Source: CAZTDD01 sp964612675 (GTDB taxonomy: Bacteria; Hinthialibacterota; Hinthialibacteria; Hinthialibacterales; JAKPRU01). From it: a stretch of DNA of 64,000 bases. The stretch is from assembly GCA_964612675.1 (NCBI GenBank), contig CAZTDD010000013.1, forward strand, positions 16,690 through 80,689. Direction: 5' to 3'. Positions within the stretch are counted from its first letter, which is position 1, and the number at the start of each line of letters is the position of its first letter. Below, piece after piece: positions 9,235-18,489 of the stretch. Both the position numbers and the translations under genes were made by a program. The notes below the pieces were generated by a model, which did no database searches, was not told the DNA's origin, and saw only the letters and a list, made by a program, of their open reading frames with translations.

Positions 9235-9450
9235 GACGGGATCGCAAAAAGTCTGGGATACGGATTTCAACCCCCTCCTTTACGGCTCTCATGTTTGCCT
9301 TCGGCAAGCCATGAGACTCCTCCCCCGATCTTCGGGGGAGGAAAAAGAAACGAGCGTGTCTGCAGCGGTTTCTCCCCCAAAGATTGGGGGAGATTCAGAG
9401 GGGGTTGACACCTCACTTCCCGCATCCCGACGACTTTTTGCGACGGCATC
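9235..9450. mobile_element. MITE-like palindromic element, 216 bp
   Basis: The ends are inverted: GACGGGATCGCAAAAAGTC (9235-9253) and GACTTTTTGCGACGGCATC (9432-9450). Inside are a second inverted pair (TCAACCCCCTC / GAGGGGGTTGA) and two hairpins (CTCCCCCGATCTTCGGGGGAG and CTCCCCCAAAGATTGGGGGAG). AATCA lies one base left of it and AATCT directly right, a possible degenerate 5-bp target duplication. It has no coding capacity; small ORFs across it are spurious. It sits in the 734-base spacer 9029-9762, which holds no gene. Confidence 0.75.
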
Positions 9451-9476
9451 AATCTCGGAGGCCGTAACAGCACCTT

Positions 9477-9596
9477 GAGCGCGGGCATGGAACCCCTGGG
9501 TCCCAAAGAACAGGCTAATACAGAAGAAGAGGACAGGTAGGATTACGGAAACGCGGAGTTATCGCTGAACAGGTAGGTCCGTCCATGCCCGCGCTC
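9477..9596. repeat. Inverted repeat, 15-bp perfect arms
   Basis: GAGCGCGGGCATGGA (9477-9491) is the exact reverse complement of 9582-9596. The 90 bases between carry no recognisable feature. It is another small palindromic unit in the spacer upstream of the 9763 gene. Confidence 0.6.
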
Positions 9597-9762
9597 GAAG
9601 GCTAAACGGATGGCAAGGGCTTTGCAATTCCAAGGAAAGATGGATGGGAAGGCGAAAGGGAATCCGAGCTCAGTTTCTCGCTCCGGGCATGCCACCCACC
9701 ATTGCGACCAGGTGCGCAACCCGTACGGATACAACCCTGCCAGTGAATTGAAGGAGACAACC

Positions 9763-10350
9763 ATGAGACCTATGACAAACCAAGTCCTTACCCTGACCTT
9801 TATTCTGATTTGTCCTGTAGCTGCGTTTTCCCTCGCCTCCGAACATCCCGACGGACCGATCACCGGCAACCCCGATTGGCCCAAGGGACTCGCCGAGCTG
9901 ATCAATCAGGAATCGCGCTTCTACGGGTATTTCATCAATGCGGATGACTATTTCTTCTTCCGGGGCGATACAGAGGAATTCAACAAGTTCCTGAAAGAAT
10001 ACACTGAATTGGAAGGGTTTCCCCATATCCTGGTGATCCACCCCGGACGCGGCATCGAAAACCGATTGGGTAGTGAAGAGAAATTCGAATTTGACTGGGA
10101 ACTCAAGGCGCTGCGCTGGGGCTGGGATGCATATGTGTCAGAGGAACTCAAAGACGACGTCGATTGCCTGGTGATTCTCCACGTGTGGCTTGGTAGCGGG
10201 ATCGATCTGGAAGAGATCGAAGTTCCGCTGCACATCAACCTGAAATCCAGTCGCGAAATCGAGAAGTTCATCGAAGAACACAAATTCAAACAAAGAGAGA
10301 GTAAAGGAAAACCGACCGAGAATAAGCCTCGCCGCACGGGCAGACGGTGA
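9763..10350 (+). CDS. Exported hypothetical protein
   Basis: This encodes 195 residues. ATG at 9763 is preferred because GAAGGAG lies just upstream and the first 25 residues form a clear signal peptide (hydrophobic VLTLTFILICPVAAFSLA). The longer frame to 9610 runs through the palindromic spacer. The mature part is acidic and aromatic-rich, with YGYFINADDYFFF and the pattern GRGIENRLG. The tail is highly charged (KPTENKPRRTGRR). I recognise no family. It precedes the DUF4838 lipoprotein gene in the same direction with a gap of about 100 bases. Confidence 0.7.
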   Translation: MRPMTNQVLTLTFILICPVAAFSLASEHPDGPITGNPDWPKGLAELINQESRFYGYFINADDYFFFRGDTEEFNKFLKEYTELEGFPHILVIHPGRGIENRLGSEEKFEFDWELKALRWGWDAYVSEELKDDVDCLVILHVWLGSGIDLEEIEVPLHINLKSSREIEKFIEEHKFKQRESKGKPTENKPRRTGRR

Positions 10351-10454
10351 CTTGTGACACAAGACACTTTTCCAACCCATCCTTCCGGTTGATCTTCTCT
10401 CCGACCTCAGTTTAAGTCATCATCATCGGTGAAAAGTATTCCGGAGGTAAGAGA

Positions 10455-12704
10455 ATGCGATCTGTCTGTCTAGCAGCATCTCCTATTCTTGCGGCCTTGA
10501 TTTTGATCGGCTGTGCGTCCACAGGGCGTATCGAACTGGCGAAGAACAGCACAAGCGATTATGTCATCGTAGTGGGAACCGACGCGATCCCGGCGGAAAA
10601 ACACGCCGCCGAGGAATTCCAGCACTACGTCGAGAAAAGCACGGGCGTCCGCCTGCCGATAACCGAGGATCCGGGGAAACAGAAAGCGATCTATATCGGC
10701 CCGAGCCGGGCACTGGAAGAATTCGCACCGAATGTGCTGAAAGAGGATTTCGAATCAGAGGACTACCTCCTGCAAACACGGCAAAGCAATTTGATCGTGT
10801 TCGGAGGACGGCCCAGAGGGACGCGGTACGGCGTCTATGGATTCCTCGAAGAGTTCATGGGATGCCGCTGGCTCACACGTAATGTAGAAAAGGTCCCCCG
10901 CCATGAAACCTTTGTGATTCCCTCGCTTGACCGCCGTGAAAAACCCGCCTTTGAATACCGCGAACCGTTCTTCAGAGAAGCGTTCGATAAAAACTGGGCG
11001 GCAAAGAACCGTGTGAACAGTATCCACTCCCAGTTGGATGAATCGGTCGGCGACAAGATTCATATGACCGGTTTTGTCCACACATTCAACCGTCTCGTCC
11101 CGCCCGAGAAATATTTCGACGAGCATCCCGAATATTTTTCCATGATCGACGGGAAACGAACGGCGGAGAGATCTCAACTCTGCTTAACCAGTCCGGAAGT
11201 GTTACAAATCGTAACCGATGGTGTGTTCAAATGGATTGAAGAGAATCCGAAATCAACCATCTTCTCGGTTTCGCAAAATGACTGGGAGGGTCCGTGCGAA
11301 TGCCCGAAATGCCGGGCCATCGACGAAGCGGAAGGAAGCCACGCCGGTACATTGATCACATTCTGCAACAAAGTCGCGGAGGCTGTGGCGGAACAATATC
11401 CGGACAAATACATTGATACGTTAGCCTATATGTACACTCAAAACCCTCCGAAGAATATCCGGCCTCATCCCAATTTGATCGTCCGCCTGTGCCACATGGC
11501 TCCCTCATGCGATAGCCATCCTCTCGCAACCTGCCCCAAGAATGCGGCGTATGTCGAGGATCTGCGGGGATGGACGGCGATTACCGACAAAGTGTATGTC
11601 TGGCATTACGTGACCAACTTCTCGCACTACTTGATGCCGTTCCCGAATTTCAACGCGATTCGCAGGGATATCCCCTTCTATCGCGAGGCAGGCGTGGATG
11701 GGATATTCTGTCAGGGAAATTCTTCGTCCGGCGGCGGCGGAGAAATGGCGGAGTTGCGGTCCTATGTATTGGCAAAGCTGTTGTGGGATCCGAGCATCGA
11801 TGTCGACGCTACAATCAATGAATTTCTGCAGGGTGTTTATGGTCGATCCTGGAAACCGATACGGGAGTATTTCGATCTACTTCATACACGGGTCGACAAA
11901 TACAACATCCATATCGACCTCTACAGTCCGCCGGAAAGCGGCCATCTCACACCTGAGATTCGCAAAAGAAGCCGCGAATTGATTGACGAGGCTCTTCGGT
12001 CGGCGGAGAAGGAAGCCATCCGGAAGCGAGTCGAAAAAGTCCGTCTGTGGATCGATTATGCGGATATATATTTCCAACGGCAGCGATTCGAGCTGACAGG
12101 GAAAGGCGGCCCGGACAAGGAACTGGTGGAGCGTTTTATTCGCACCGCGAAGGCGAACGGCGTTACGAACGTCAACGAGTGGAATCCCATCGAGCCCTAT
12201 TATGAATCGCTCCGGATGCAAGGTACGTTCATTACAAACTGGTGGATTCTCGGACCGTTGGCGTCGCTTGAGCGGGATTCGGACGGCCCCCGACCCGATC
12301 CGGCGAACCTCTCGCTTCACAAAGTGTTTGAAGGGTATGACGGAAACGCCATTCGATGGCTTCCGGTAGCGGAAAACAAAGCGTATTTGGATTTCACACA
12401 ACACTTCGATCCCAGTGATATTGTCGGGGAGGCGTATGCGTTCACGTATCTTCATTCGGCCAGTGAGCGCGAAGTGATCCTGTCGCTTGGGAGTAACGAT
12501 GGCGTGGAAGTCTGGCTGAATGGGAACCAGGTCTTCCGGGAATTGCGGCCGCACAAGGCCAGTCCCGACCAACTTCGGGTTCCGCTTTCGTTGAAAAAAG
12601 GCAAGAATCCGCTTTTAATCAAAGTCCACCAACTCGGTCTAGGATGGGGACTTTACGCGCGGCTGATGGACGAGAGCGGGTCGGTCAAACCAATCCTGGA
12701 TTGA
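10455..12704 (+). CDS. DUF4838 domain lipoprotein with C-terminal beta-sandwich-like module
   Basis: This encodes 749 residues; ATG is preceded by GGAGGT. The lipobox LIGC (about 17-20) predicts a membrane-anchored exported protein. Residues about 30-150 resemble the alpha-glucuronidase/GH20-type N-terminal domain (EKHAAEEFQHYVEKSTGVRL). Residues about 180-500 match DUF4838 (FSVSQNDWEGPCECPKC, LIVRLCHMAPSC), a TIM-barrel-like family common near polysaccharide degradation genes. Residues about 592-749 carry ITNWWILGPLASLE (W596) and LGSNDGVEVWLNGN, the same module as in the anti-sigma protein. It probably acts on a carbohydrate at the cell surface; the substrate is unknown. Confidence 0.88.
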   Translation: MRSVCLAASPILAALILIGCASTGRIELAKNSTSDYVIVVGTDAIPAEKHAAEEFQHYVEKSTGVRLPITEDPGKQKAIYIGPSRALEEFAPNVLKEDFESEDYLLQTRQSNLIVFGGRPRGTRYGVYGFLEEFMGCRWLTRNVEKVPRHETFVIPSLDRREKPAFEYREPFFREAFDKNWAAKNRVNSIHSQLDESVGDKIHMTGFVHTFNRLVPPEKYFDEHPEYFSMIDGKRTAERSQLCLTSPEVLQIVTDGVFKWIEENPKSTIFSVSQNDWEGPCECPKCRAIDEAEGSHAGTLITFCNKVAEAVAEQYPDKYIDTLAYMYTQNPPKNIRPHPNLIVRLCHMAPSCDSHPLATCPKNAAYVEDLRGWTAITDKVYVWHYVTNFSHYLMPFPNFNAIRRDIPFYREAGVDGIFCQGNSSSGGGGEMAELRSYVLAKLLWDPSIDVDATINEFLQGVYGRSWKPIREYFDLLHTRVDKYNIHIDLYSPPESGHLTPEIRKRSRELIDEALRSAEKEAIRKRVEKVRLWIDYADIYFQRQRFELTGKGGPDKELVERFIRTAKANGVTNVNEWNPIEPYYESLRMQGTFITNWWILGPLASLERDSDGPRPDPANLSLHKVFEGYDGNAIRWLPVAENKAYLDFTQHFDPSDIVGEAYAFTYLHSASEREVILSLGSNDGVEVWLNGNQVFRELRPHKASPDQLRVPLSLKKGKNPLLIKVHQLGLGWGLYARLMDESGSVKPILD

Positions 12705-12738
12705 GGTCACTACAACGGGCAGACGATCTGGTACCATG

Positions 12739-12800
12739 GTAGCCTCCGGGGTTGATCCCGGACGGCTGCGGTTCGCCCGGGATAGACCCGGGCGCTACCC
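12739..12800. repeat. Inverted repeat of the CCGGGATAGAYCCGG family
   Basis: Bases 12739-12762 and 12775-12798 form a long imperfect inverted repeat; the right arm reads GCCCGGGATAGACCCGGGCG then CTAC. Related copies are at 16024-16048 and 62444-62467. It lies between the DUF4838 gene and the next lipoprotein gene and ends five bases before the latter's AAGGAGA ribosome-binding site. Confidence 0.7.
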
Positions 12801-12818
12801 AATGAAAGGAGATTTCGG

Positions 12819-13259
12819 ATGATTCAAATCGGTCGATTCATCGTCCTTTTAGCGTTACCCGCCCTGCTCCTGAGTGGATGTGCGGGCGCACAAAAGAAGC
12901 AAGCCGCGGAGCAACGAATATCCGAACTAATGACGGAGTTCGAAAAGGCTTGGGAGACAAAAAATTACGAACAAATTGTGGCCCAGTATTCTCCCGATTA
13001 CCATTATTCCGACGGTGCCGGTTTGGACCAGATTCAGCGCCAGGCACAAATTGTCTGCGAAAATCCGAACATCGAAGTGGATCTGGTGTTGGACGGTATG
13101 GAGATTACCGCCAAGAATGATCTAGCTACCGTTGAAAGGGTCCGTTCGAGAGTAACGACACCGAACGGGCGAAGTCTGTTCGGCTTGATATACCGTCTGC
13201 ATAAAAGAGAGGGACAATGGCGGATTGTCTGGTCGGATGCCTGGCAGATTGAACAATGA
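12819..13259 (+). CDS. NTF2-like lipoprotein
   Basis: This encodes 146 residues, with AAGGAGA upstream of ATG. The signal peptide ends in LLSGC (lipobox Cys about 21). The mature part shows the cone-shaped NTF2/SnoaL-like pattern: a first helix (ISELMTEFEKAWETKNYEQIVAQYS), then strands with YSDGAG and the closing EGQWRIVWSDAWQ. Such domains bind small ligands or simply scaffold; no catalytic residue can be assigned. A second gene with the same architecture is at 29940. It lies 18 bases ahead of the alcohol dehydrogenase gene. Confidence 0.75.
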   Translation: MIQIGRFIVLLALPALLLSGCAGAQKKQAAEQRISELMTEFEKAWETKNYEQIVAQYSPDYHYSDGAGLDQIQRQAQIVCENPNIEVDLVLDGMEITAKNDLATVERVRSRVTTPNGRSLFGLIYRLHKREGQWRIVWSDAWQIEQ

Positions 13260-13277
13260 ACGTGGGAGTATTGAGCG

Positions 13278-14303
13278 ATGAGACGCATTGAGATTGTTTC
13301 TCCCGAGAAAGCCGTCATAGCGGAGACAGAAACGCCCGAGCCGGGGCGCGATGAAGTGCTCGTCCGAATCCACCAATGCGGTATTTGTGGATCGGATCTA
13401 CATGCTTACAAGGGCAAACACCCGTTTATCGATTTGCCCGCCACACCCGGACACGAGACGGCGGGGGTGATCGATTCGGTCGGATCGGAAGTCACAGGCT
13501 GGAATATCGGGGATCGGGTATGTGTTGAGCCGCAGCTGATTTGCGGTGAGTGCCCCTTGTGTGACTCTGGACGATACAACATTTGCACAAGTTTACGCGT
13601 AATGGGATGTCAGGGTGCGGGCGCACTGGCGGACTATCTCGTTTCGCCGGCCTCGATGCTCCACCGTCTTCCCGACCATGTCTCTTTCGAGCAGGGCGCA
13701 TTGGTTGAACCACTTGCCGTCGGCGTCAGCGCGGTACGGAGAGCCGGATGCATAGGTGGCCGGAAGATGCTGATCCAGGGGGCGGGGACAATCGGACTGG
13801 CCTGCGTGATGGTCGCAAAGGCATACGGTGCAGGATGGGTGGTTGCGACCGACACGCGGGAAGACCGCCGAAAACGCGCCGAAGAGGTTGGTGCGGATAC
13901 GGTAGTAAGACCGGAAGATGTCGATGATGAGAATTGGATTCGAGACCATGTGGGGGAAATGGGGTTCGATGTCGTGATCGAATGCGTAGGCATCGAGGCA
14001 ACTGTCCGTCAGGCGATTCAGAGAGTTCGTAAGGGGGGCCGCATCATCATCGTCGGTGTCTTCGAAGAGGACGTCTGTGTTCCAATGAAGCTTGTCCAGG
14101 ACCGGGAGTTGGAACTACTGGGGGCCCTGATGTACGTTCGCGAAGAGTTTGCCGAGGCGTTGCGACTCATCGGGAATCACCAGGTTCCCGCCGAAAAACT
14201 CGTTACTCACCGCGTCCCGCTGGAAGACGTGCCCTCGGTATTCGGCTTGCTGGAGGATCCCGAAACCTGCTCGGGTAAGGTCATGGTTTCCATCCAGCAG
14301 TAA
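13278..14303 (+). CDS. Zinc-dependent MDR alcohol/polyol dehydrogenase
   Basis: This 341-residue member of the medium-chain dehydrogenase family resembles threonine 3-dehydrogenase and sorbitol dehydrogenase. The catalytic zinc site is visible as C37 in GICGSD and H59-E60 in PGHE. The structural zinc site is C89, C92, C95 and C103. The NAD-binding Rossmann fold starts at GAGTIG (168-173). It oxidises a secondary alcohol of a polyol or sugar-derived compound; the exact substrate cannot be read. It is cytoplasmic and lies just after the NTF2-like lipoprotein gene. Confidence 0.9.
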   Translation: MRRIEIVSPEKAVIAETETPEPGRDEVLVRIHQCGICGSDLHAYKGKHPFIDLPATPGHETAGVIDSVGSEVTGWNIGDRVCVEPQLICGECPLCDSGRYNICTSLRVMGCQGAGALADYLVSPASMLHRLPDHVSFEQGALVEPLAVGVSAVRRAGCIGGRKMLIQGAGTIGLACVMVAKAYGAGWVVATDTREDRRKRAEEVGADTVVRPEDVDDENWIRDHVGEMGFDVVIECVGIEATVRQAIQRVRKGGRIIIVGVFEEDVCVPMKLVQDRELELLGALMYVREEFAEALRLIGNHQVPAEKLVTHRVPLEDVPSVFGLLEDPETCSGKVMVSIQQ

Positions 14304-14492
14304 GCGGAAAGCGTCTACTTTCCCCCGGTTACCTGACCGCATCGAGCAGGGCACAATGAGTCGTTTGGATAACGACAACCGCGCCGGGAAATCCTGCCCG
14401 GGGAAGCATTTCAGGAATTCTCGTTTAAAGGTAGAGTGGGATTGTGATATGACTTATTCTCCTGGGTGAGTTTCAGACAGTAGGTCATTCGG

Positions 14493-14542
14493 TTGACAGG
14501 TCTGATAAAGTCTTGAATGATCGGACCCGCTTGGTGTATAAG
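14493..14542 (+). promoter_or_regulatory. Candidate promoter(s) upstream of the 14624 gene
   Basis: TTGACA (14493-14498) is followed after 17 bases by AATGAT (14516-14521), a good sigma-70-type pair. A second possible pair is TTGAAT (14513-14518), 18 bases, TATAAG (14537-14542). The spacer 14304-14623 holds nothing else that I can see. Called by eye. Confidence 0.5.
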
Positions 14543-14623
14543 TGGTCCGAGGCGGTAGTTTGCCGGGACCCCGGCTCTAATTCTCTTTCTACAACCCAGT
14601 GATAGGGATAGGCAGGCTCAAGA

Positions 14624-14938
14624 ATGGCTGGACATCAGGGAGACAACAAAGAACAAGGCGAAGAGATACAGGCTCCCGTTTGGTGCTATGAATGCAATAA
14701 GCAATTTTCGTTTCGGCTGAAGCCCGGCGCTTCACAGAAGAAACTGCAAATACGGGAAGTCGATCGTCTGGTCAGTTCCGCGCTCCACGCATCGAAGTGG
14801 CAAATGATGGCTGTTGTGGATGAGGACGGCGAAGAGACCGGACAACAGTCATGGTTCTGCGAAGACTGCGCGGAGGAAGTTGCCAAGGAATTCGACAAAC
14901 TCAAGAAGAAGAAACCGTGGTGGAATGTCCATCGCTAA
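14624..14938 (+). CDS. Small protein with two CxxC pairs, zinc-ribbon-like
   Basis: This encodes 104 residues with two metal-binding knuckles: WCYECNKQF near residue 24 and WFCEDCAEE near residue 82, about 60 residues apart. The end is lysine-rich (DKLKKKKPWWNVHR). Cytoplasmic, with no signal peptide. A zinc ribbon formed by the two distant CxxC pairs is likely, as in small DNA/RNA-binding or chaperone-like proteins, but I recognise no family. A strong-looking promoter lies upstream and the 3' neighbour is convergent, so it is probably a single-gene transcript. Confidence 0.65.
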   Translation: MAGHQGDNKEQGEEIQAPVWCYECNKQFSFRLKPGASQKKLQIREVDRLVSSALHASKWQMMAVVDEDGEETGQQSWFCEDCAEEVAKEFDKLKKKKPWWNVHR

Positions 14939-14976
14939 AGCGGTTGCTTGTTTTCCCTCCCCTACAGACAGATAGT

Positions 14977-15933
14977 CTACATGAGTCCCTGGGCACGGGC
15001 TCGTTCACCAATCATATGAATAATCTCTTTTGCGAGCGCAAGCGCCTGTCTCCCGTCCCACCCGGATACAACGGGTCGCTTCCGAGTGCGAACCGCTTCC
15101 GCGAATGAGCGGAGCTCTGCACGAAGGGGCTCCTCGTTTCCAATCTCAGGGACCTCCGCTGTGATTTCGACGCTGCCGTCCGGCTTCTCGATTTTTCGGT
15201 AGATATCGAGTCGCGGTGCCAGGTAGTCCAATGCCAGATAGGCATCGCGTTGAAAGAAACGGACGCGTCTCTGGCGCTCCGGCGTCACTCGGCTCACCGT
15301 AACATTCGCAACACAACCTGACTGGAACCGTATTCGTGCATTGGCGATGTCTTCGTACGGCGTGACAACCGGCACACCGACCGCGTCAATAGCGGCAACC
15401 TCGGAGCGAACCAGGGTGAGAATCAGATCCAAATCGTGAATCATCAGATCGAGAACCACCCCAACATCGCGAATCCGCTCGGCCAGCGGTCCCAGCCTGT
15501 GCGATTCGATGAAGAGCGGATTGTCGAGGCAGCCGCTGAGCGAGATCACTGCCGGGTTGAACCGTTCGACATGGCCTACCTGAAATGTTAACGTTCTGTT
15601 ATCGGCCAACTCGATGAGCTCATCCGCCTCTTCGAGGGTCGACGTCATTGGCTTCTCGACCAGAACATGGAGACCTGCCTCGAGAGCATCCCGGGCGACT
15701 CTGTAATGATCCACTGTCGGTACAACAATGCTGACGGCATCCACCTCGCCGAGGATCTCACGATAATCGGTAACGGCGTTTGCCCCTGTAGCCTTTCCCT
15801 GCGATTCCGCCTGCTCAAGATTCGTATCGGCTACAGCGACCAGCTGGGTGCCCGGTAAATCGCGATAGATCCTCGCGTGGTGCTTCCCCAGGGAACCGAC
15901 ACCGATCACCGCGACTTTTAATGGCTCTGTCAT
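14977..15933 (-). CDS. Gfo/Idh/MocA family oxidoreductase
   Basis: This 318-residue cytoplasmic NAD(P)-dependent dehydrogenase has the Rossmann motif GVGSLG at 11-16 and the family signature HVLVEKPMTST near residue 90. The C-terminal half has the alpha/beta substrate domain (DLMIHDLDLIL). The N-terminal VAVIGVGSLGKHHARIY resembles UDP-GlcNAc 3-dehydrogenase-type (GnnA) members found in lipid A operons, but no lpx gene is nearby, so the substrate stays open. AAAGG precedes the start on the minus strand. The next minus-strand gene upstream is the GT-C-like protein. Confidence 0.87.
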   Translation of the reverse strand: MTEPLKVAVIGVGSLGKHHARIYRDLPGTQLVAVADTNLEQAESQGKATGANAVTDYREILGEVDAVSIVVPTVDHYRVARDALEAGLHVLVEKPMTSTLEEADELIELADNRTLTFQVGHVERFNPAVISLSGCLDNPLFIESHRLGPLAERIRDVGVVLDLMIHDLDLILTLVRSEVAAIDAVGVPVVTPYEDIANARIRFQSGCVANVTVSRVTPERQRRVRFFQRDAYLALDYLAPRLDIYRKIEKPDGSVEITAEVPEIGNEEPLRAELRSFAEAVRTRKRPVVSGWDGRQALALAKEIIHMIGERARAQGLM

Positions 15934-15959
15934 TATTCCGTACCTTTCAACCTAAATTC

Positions 15960-16048
15960 GGCAGTAGGGCTCGGGTGCAACCCGAATGGCGGAAGATCCA
16001 CGTCCGCCTCTCAACTCGACGACGCCCGGGATAAACAGCGGGCGCTAC
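15960..16048. repeat. CCGGGATARA hairpin repeats between two minus-strand genes
   Basis: GCCCGGGATAAACAGCGGGC followed by GCTAC (16024-16048) is a copy of the hairpin family at 12775-12800 and 62444-62467. A diverged inverted partner, GTAGGGCTCGGGTGCAACCC, lies around 15964-15985. The stop codon of the upstream minus-strand gene (16045-16047) falls inside this copy. Confidence 0.6.
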
Positions 16049-18195
16049 TTTGGCTGAAGAAACCAGTAATGGTACGAGCAATAATAGCGGTCTGTGTCGG
16101 TGGGTACAGCGGAGACTCGGAATTCCATCTCCGGCTCAGTGATATAATCGCCTGGAACAATCAGCCACCGCTCATACCAATTCCATGGTGTCCCGCTGAC
16201 CGTCCACGAGCCCGCCCGTTGGCCGCCGATACTGACCAGCATGCGAAATGTAAAATAGTCGGCTTCCGGCTCGTCTTGACAGGTGCGCAGGACTATCGCC
16301 AGGTCGCGCTCAGGTACAAGCCCCGAGACAACAAACCGCTCACTTTCCCAATGACGCCGCCCCGCGTCAAGAATATCGAACCGTTCGAGTTTTCCTTCCT
16401 GTCGGAGACGAGGTATCAATTCCTCATCTTTCTCATCGGGGAATAGCTCTTCAATCTCTTCGTGATATCCAAAATTCCGCCGAAACGGAACCGGCTCGGG
16501 CGGGAATTCCGCACCGATTTCCAACTGATAGCGGTGCACTCGCTCGCTTTCGAGATCGGCGACATCAAGGCGATCCACGACAACCCAGTCCGCCTGGGTT
16601 ACAGCGGAGGCTCTCGGGTTGGTATCGATACCTGGTGTCCGCCATGCGGCATAACAAAAGACCTTTTCATGAACCGGATCGAATGGATCCGGGAAGCGGA
16701 CTATCGCAGGACCGAGCACGTCGAACGTGTCGAACAACTCGAACCACTTCGGGAAGACCGCGTAATACTCAAATCGCTCTTCCAGCGGGAGTGAGGACAA
16801 ATATTCGTATAGCGCCCCTTCACCCAGCCGATAAGGGATCGTCGATTCATTGTTCATCAAACCCACCAGATCGAAGGTGTGGCGGTTGGAGAACAACGCC
16901 AGAACACCGGCATCGTTTACTGCGAGTTGAGTGTCTTTCGGGGTATTCTTCGCGAGCCAGCGTGCGAGACCATACTGTTTCACGTGGACCGAACCGCTGT
17001 TCCGTGCGTATCGCGCGAGCCACAATGGAAGTGCGCCGAGCTGCAAGGCGAGAATCATCACAAAAAGAACCCGGGAGAGTGCCGGCCCCTGCCGGCCCCA
17101 CGTCGAGATTTCCTTGAGGCCCAATCCGATCAAAACGAAGGCAAGAGGAACAATCGGAAGAAGATATCGGTAGTTGTGTAACGTCCACACACTGAGTGTT
17201 GCTACACTGACGGCGACAATCGCGATCGACGCCACCATAAGAGGTCCCACGCCCAACCATTTGCGCCATCCCTTGCCGGGGTCAGACCGGATAAGCGCCC
17301 AACAGCCCAATGCGGCCAGGAGCAATCCCGCCGGAGGGAGATATTCGCCCGGCCAGGCGCCGAGCTCCGGCGTTCCCCAGAGCCACCAGGCGACCCCGCG
17401 TAGATTCTCGAAAAATTCAGAGGATTTCTCGGCCCACGTCATTGCAGGTGCATGAAAAAGAGATTTCGCCAGAAGACCGTTTGATGAACTGCGCCCGGTC
17501 GACAGCCATGTCCATACCGACGGCCATGCAAATGCGACCAGAATTGGCACAGCTCGACCCGCAATCCGCCGAATGCGCCAACCAGCATCCCACAACCGCA
17601 AACAGACTGCTGCCGCAATGATCAGCGCCACAAAACCGGCTTCCGGCCGGACAAGCGCCAAAAGAACGAGAAGAATCGACGTAACTTCGTACCCGCGCTC
17701 ATGGTTAACCGTTTGGCTCTCATTCCGGTATGCGAGCAGCGAAACACAGAGAAGAACGCCGAACAGGGCGATCTCCATCCCCGACAGAAACGACCAGAGA
17801 AGTCCGCCATGCAGGGCAAGGAGGATACCGGTTCGCTTACGGTCGTTCGGGTTGGACGAAACAGTCAGGCGTCCACCAAGGACGACGAGAAAACAGAAGA
17901 ACACCGCTCCGAGGACCAGCGCGCAGCCCACAAGCCACTCTCCACGGAGGCCGTAAAAGGAGAGAAGCCCGAGAAGATGCACGTACAACCAGCTCGTGGC
18001 CCCTGAGGTTTGCGGATCGCCGTCGTGGTACCTGAAGTACTCGCCTTCCGCCAGTTGTTGCGCGTATTGGATGTGGATCGCGGTATCGTCGAGCGGCGGC
18101 GTGATGTGTCCGTCCGTGTACCACAGCCCCGCGGCCATAAAGATCGCAAGGGCGAGGAGAGCGAAACCGACGGATGCGCGATATTTGTCTGACAT
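16045..18195 (-). CDS. Polytopic membrane protein, GT-C glycosyltransferase-like
   Basis: This encodes 716 residues from ATG at 18195. The frame stays open to 18453, but those 86 residues are basic and ahead of the first membrane helix, so I use the internal start; neither has a clear ribosome-binding site. About ten hydrophobic helices fill residues 5-400. After the first helix comes HITPPLDDTAIHIQYAQQLA, an acidic pair in the first periplasmic loop as in GT-C enzymes that use lipid-linked sugars. A large C-terminal periplasmic part (about 410-716) is acidic and aromatic. It probably transfers a sugar to protein, lipid or polymer outside the membrane. Family assignment is by topology and motif only. 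Confidence 0.7.
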   Translation of the reverse strand: MSDKYRASVGFALLALAIFMAAGLWYTDGHITPPLDDTAIHIQYAQQLAEGEYFRYHDGDPQTSGATSWLYVHLLGLLSFYGLRGEWLVGCALVLGAVFFCFLVVLGGRLTVSSNPNDRKRTGILLALHGGLLWSFLSGMEIALFGVLLCVSLLAYRNESQTVNHERGYEVTSILLVLLALVRPEAGFVALIIAAAVCLRLWDAGWRIRRIAGRAVPILVAFAWPSVWTWLSTGRSSSNGLLAKSLFHAPAMTWAEKSSEFFENLRGVAWWLWGTPELGAWPGEYLPPAGLLLAALGCWALIRSDPGKGWRKWLGVGPLMVASIAIVAVSVATLSVWTLHNYRYLLPIVPLAFVLIGLGLKEISTWGRQGPALSRVLFVMILALQLGALPLWLARYARNSGSVHVKQYGLARWLAKNTPKDTQLAVNDAGVLALFSNRHTFDLVGLMNNESTIPYRLGEGALYEYLSSLPLEERFEYYAVFPKWFELFDTFDVLGPAIVRFPDPFDPVHEKVFCYAAWRTPGIDTNPRASAVTQADWVVVDRLDVADLESERVHRYQLEIGAEFPPEPVPFRRNFGYHEEIEELFPDEKDEELIPRLRQEGKLERFDILDAGRRHWESERFVVSGLVPERDLAIVLRTCQDEPEADYFTFRMLVSIGGQRAGSWTVSGTPWNWYERWLIVPGDYITEPEMEFRVSAVPTDTDRYYCSYHYWFLQPK

Positions 18196-18489
18196 TGAAT
18201 CAAGAATGGATTCGTCAAGATTTCCGTAGCGCCTTATGATGCCGTGCCGGCGCTCATTTCGGGAGGGCAAACAGTCGAAGATATCGGGGGCCATGCGTTT
18301 CCTGCTCTGACGGTTACCGTATTCGACCGTCCGTTCGAGAACGTGATTGACCTCCGACGAGGAGGGGAGGTATTGTACTGACGTCAGGCCCTCTGACCTC
18401 CACAGCCGACCCGTCTTTCGGACGTCCAGTCTGGAGGAGAACAGCCGGTTCAAATGAGTAATCTCGGCTCAGGCAACCCTTGGTAGGAA

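Noticed and set aside
9235..9450. CRISPR-like array because of repeated Cccccc-rich words
   Set aside because: The repeats are inverted hairpins, not regularly spaced direct repeats, and no cas gene is present.
9158..9506. Small open frames across the 9235-9450 element
   Set aside because: They read through palindromic repeat sequence on both strands and have no ribosome-binding site.
10339..10376. Weak hairpin CTTGTGACACAAG followed by a few T after the 9763 gene
   Set aside because: The stem is only five or six base pairs and the T-run is short, too weak to call a terminator.
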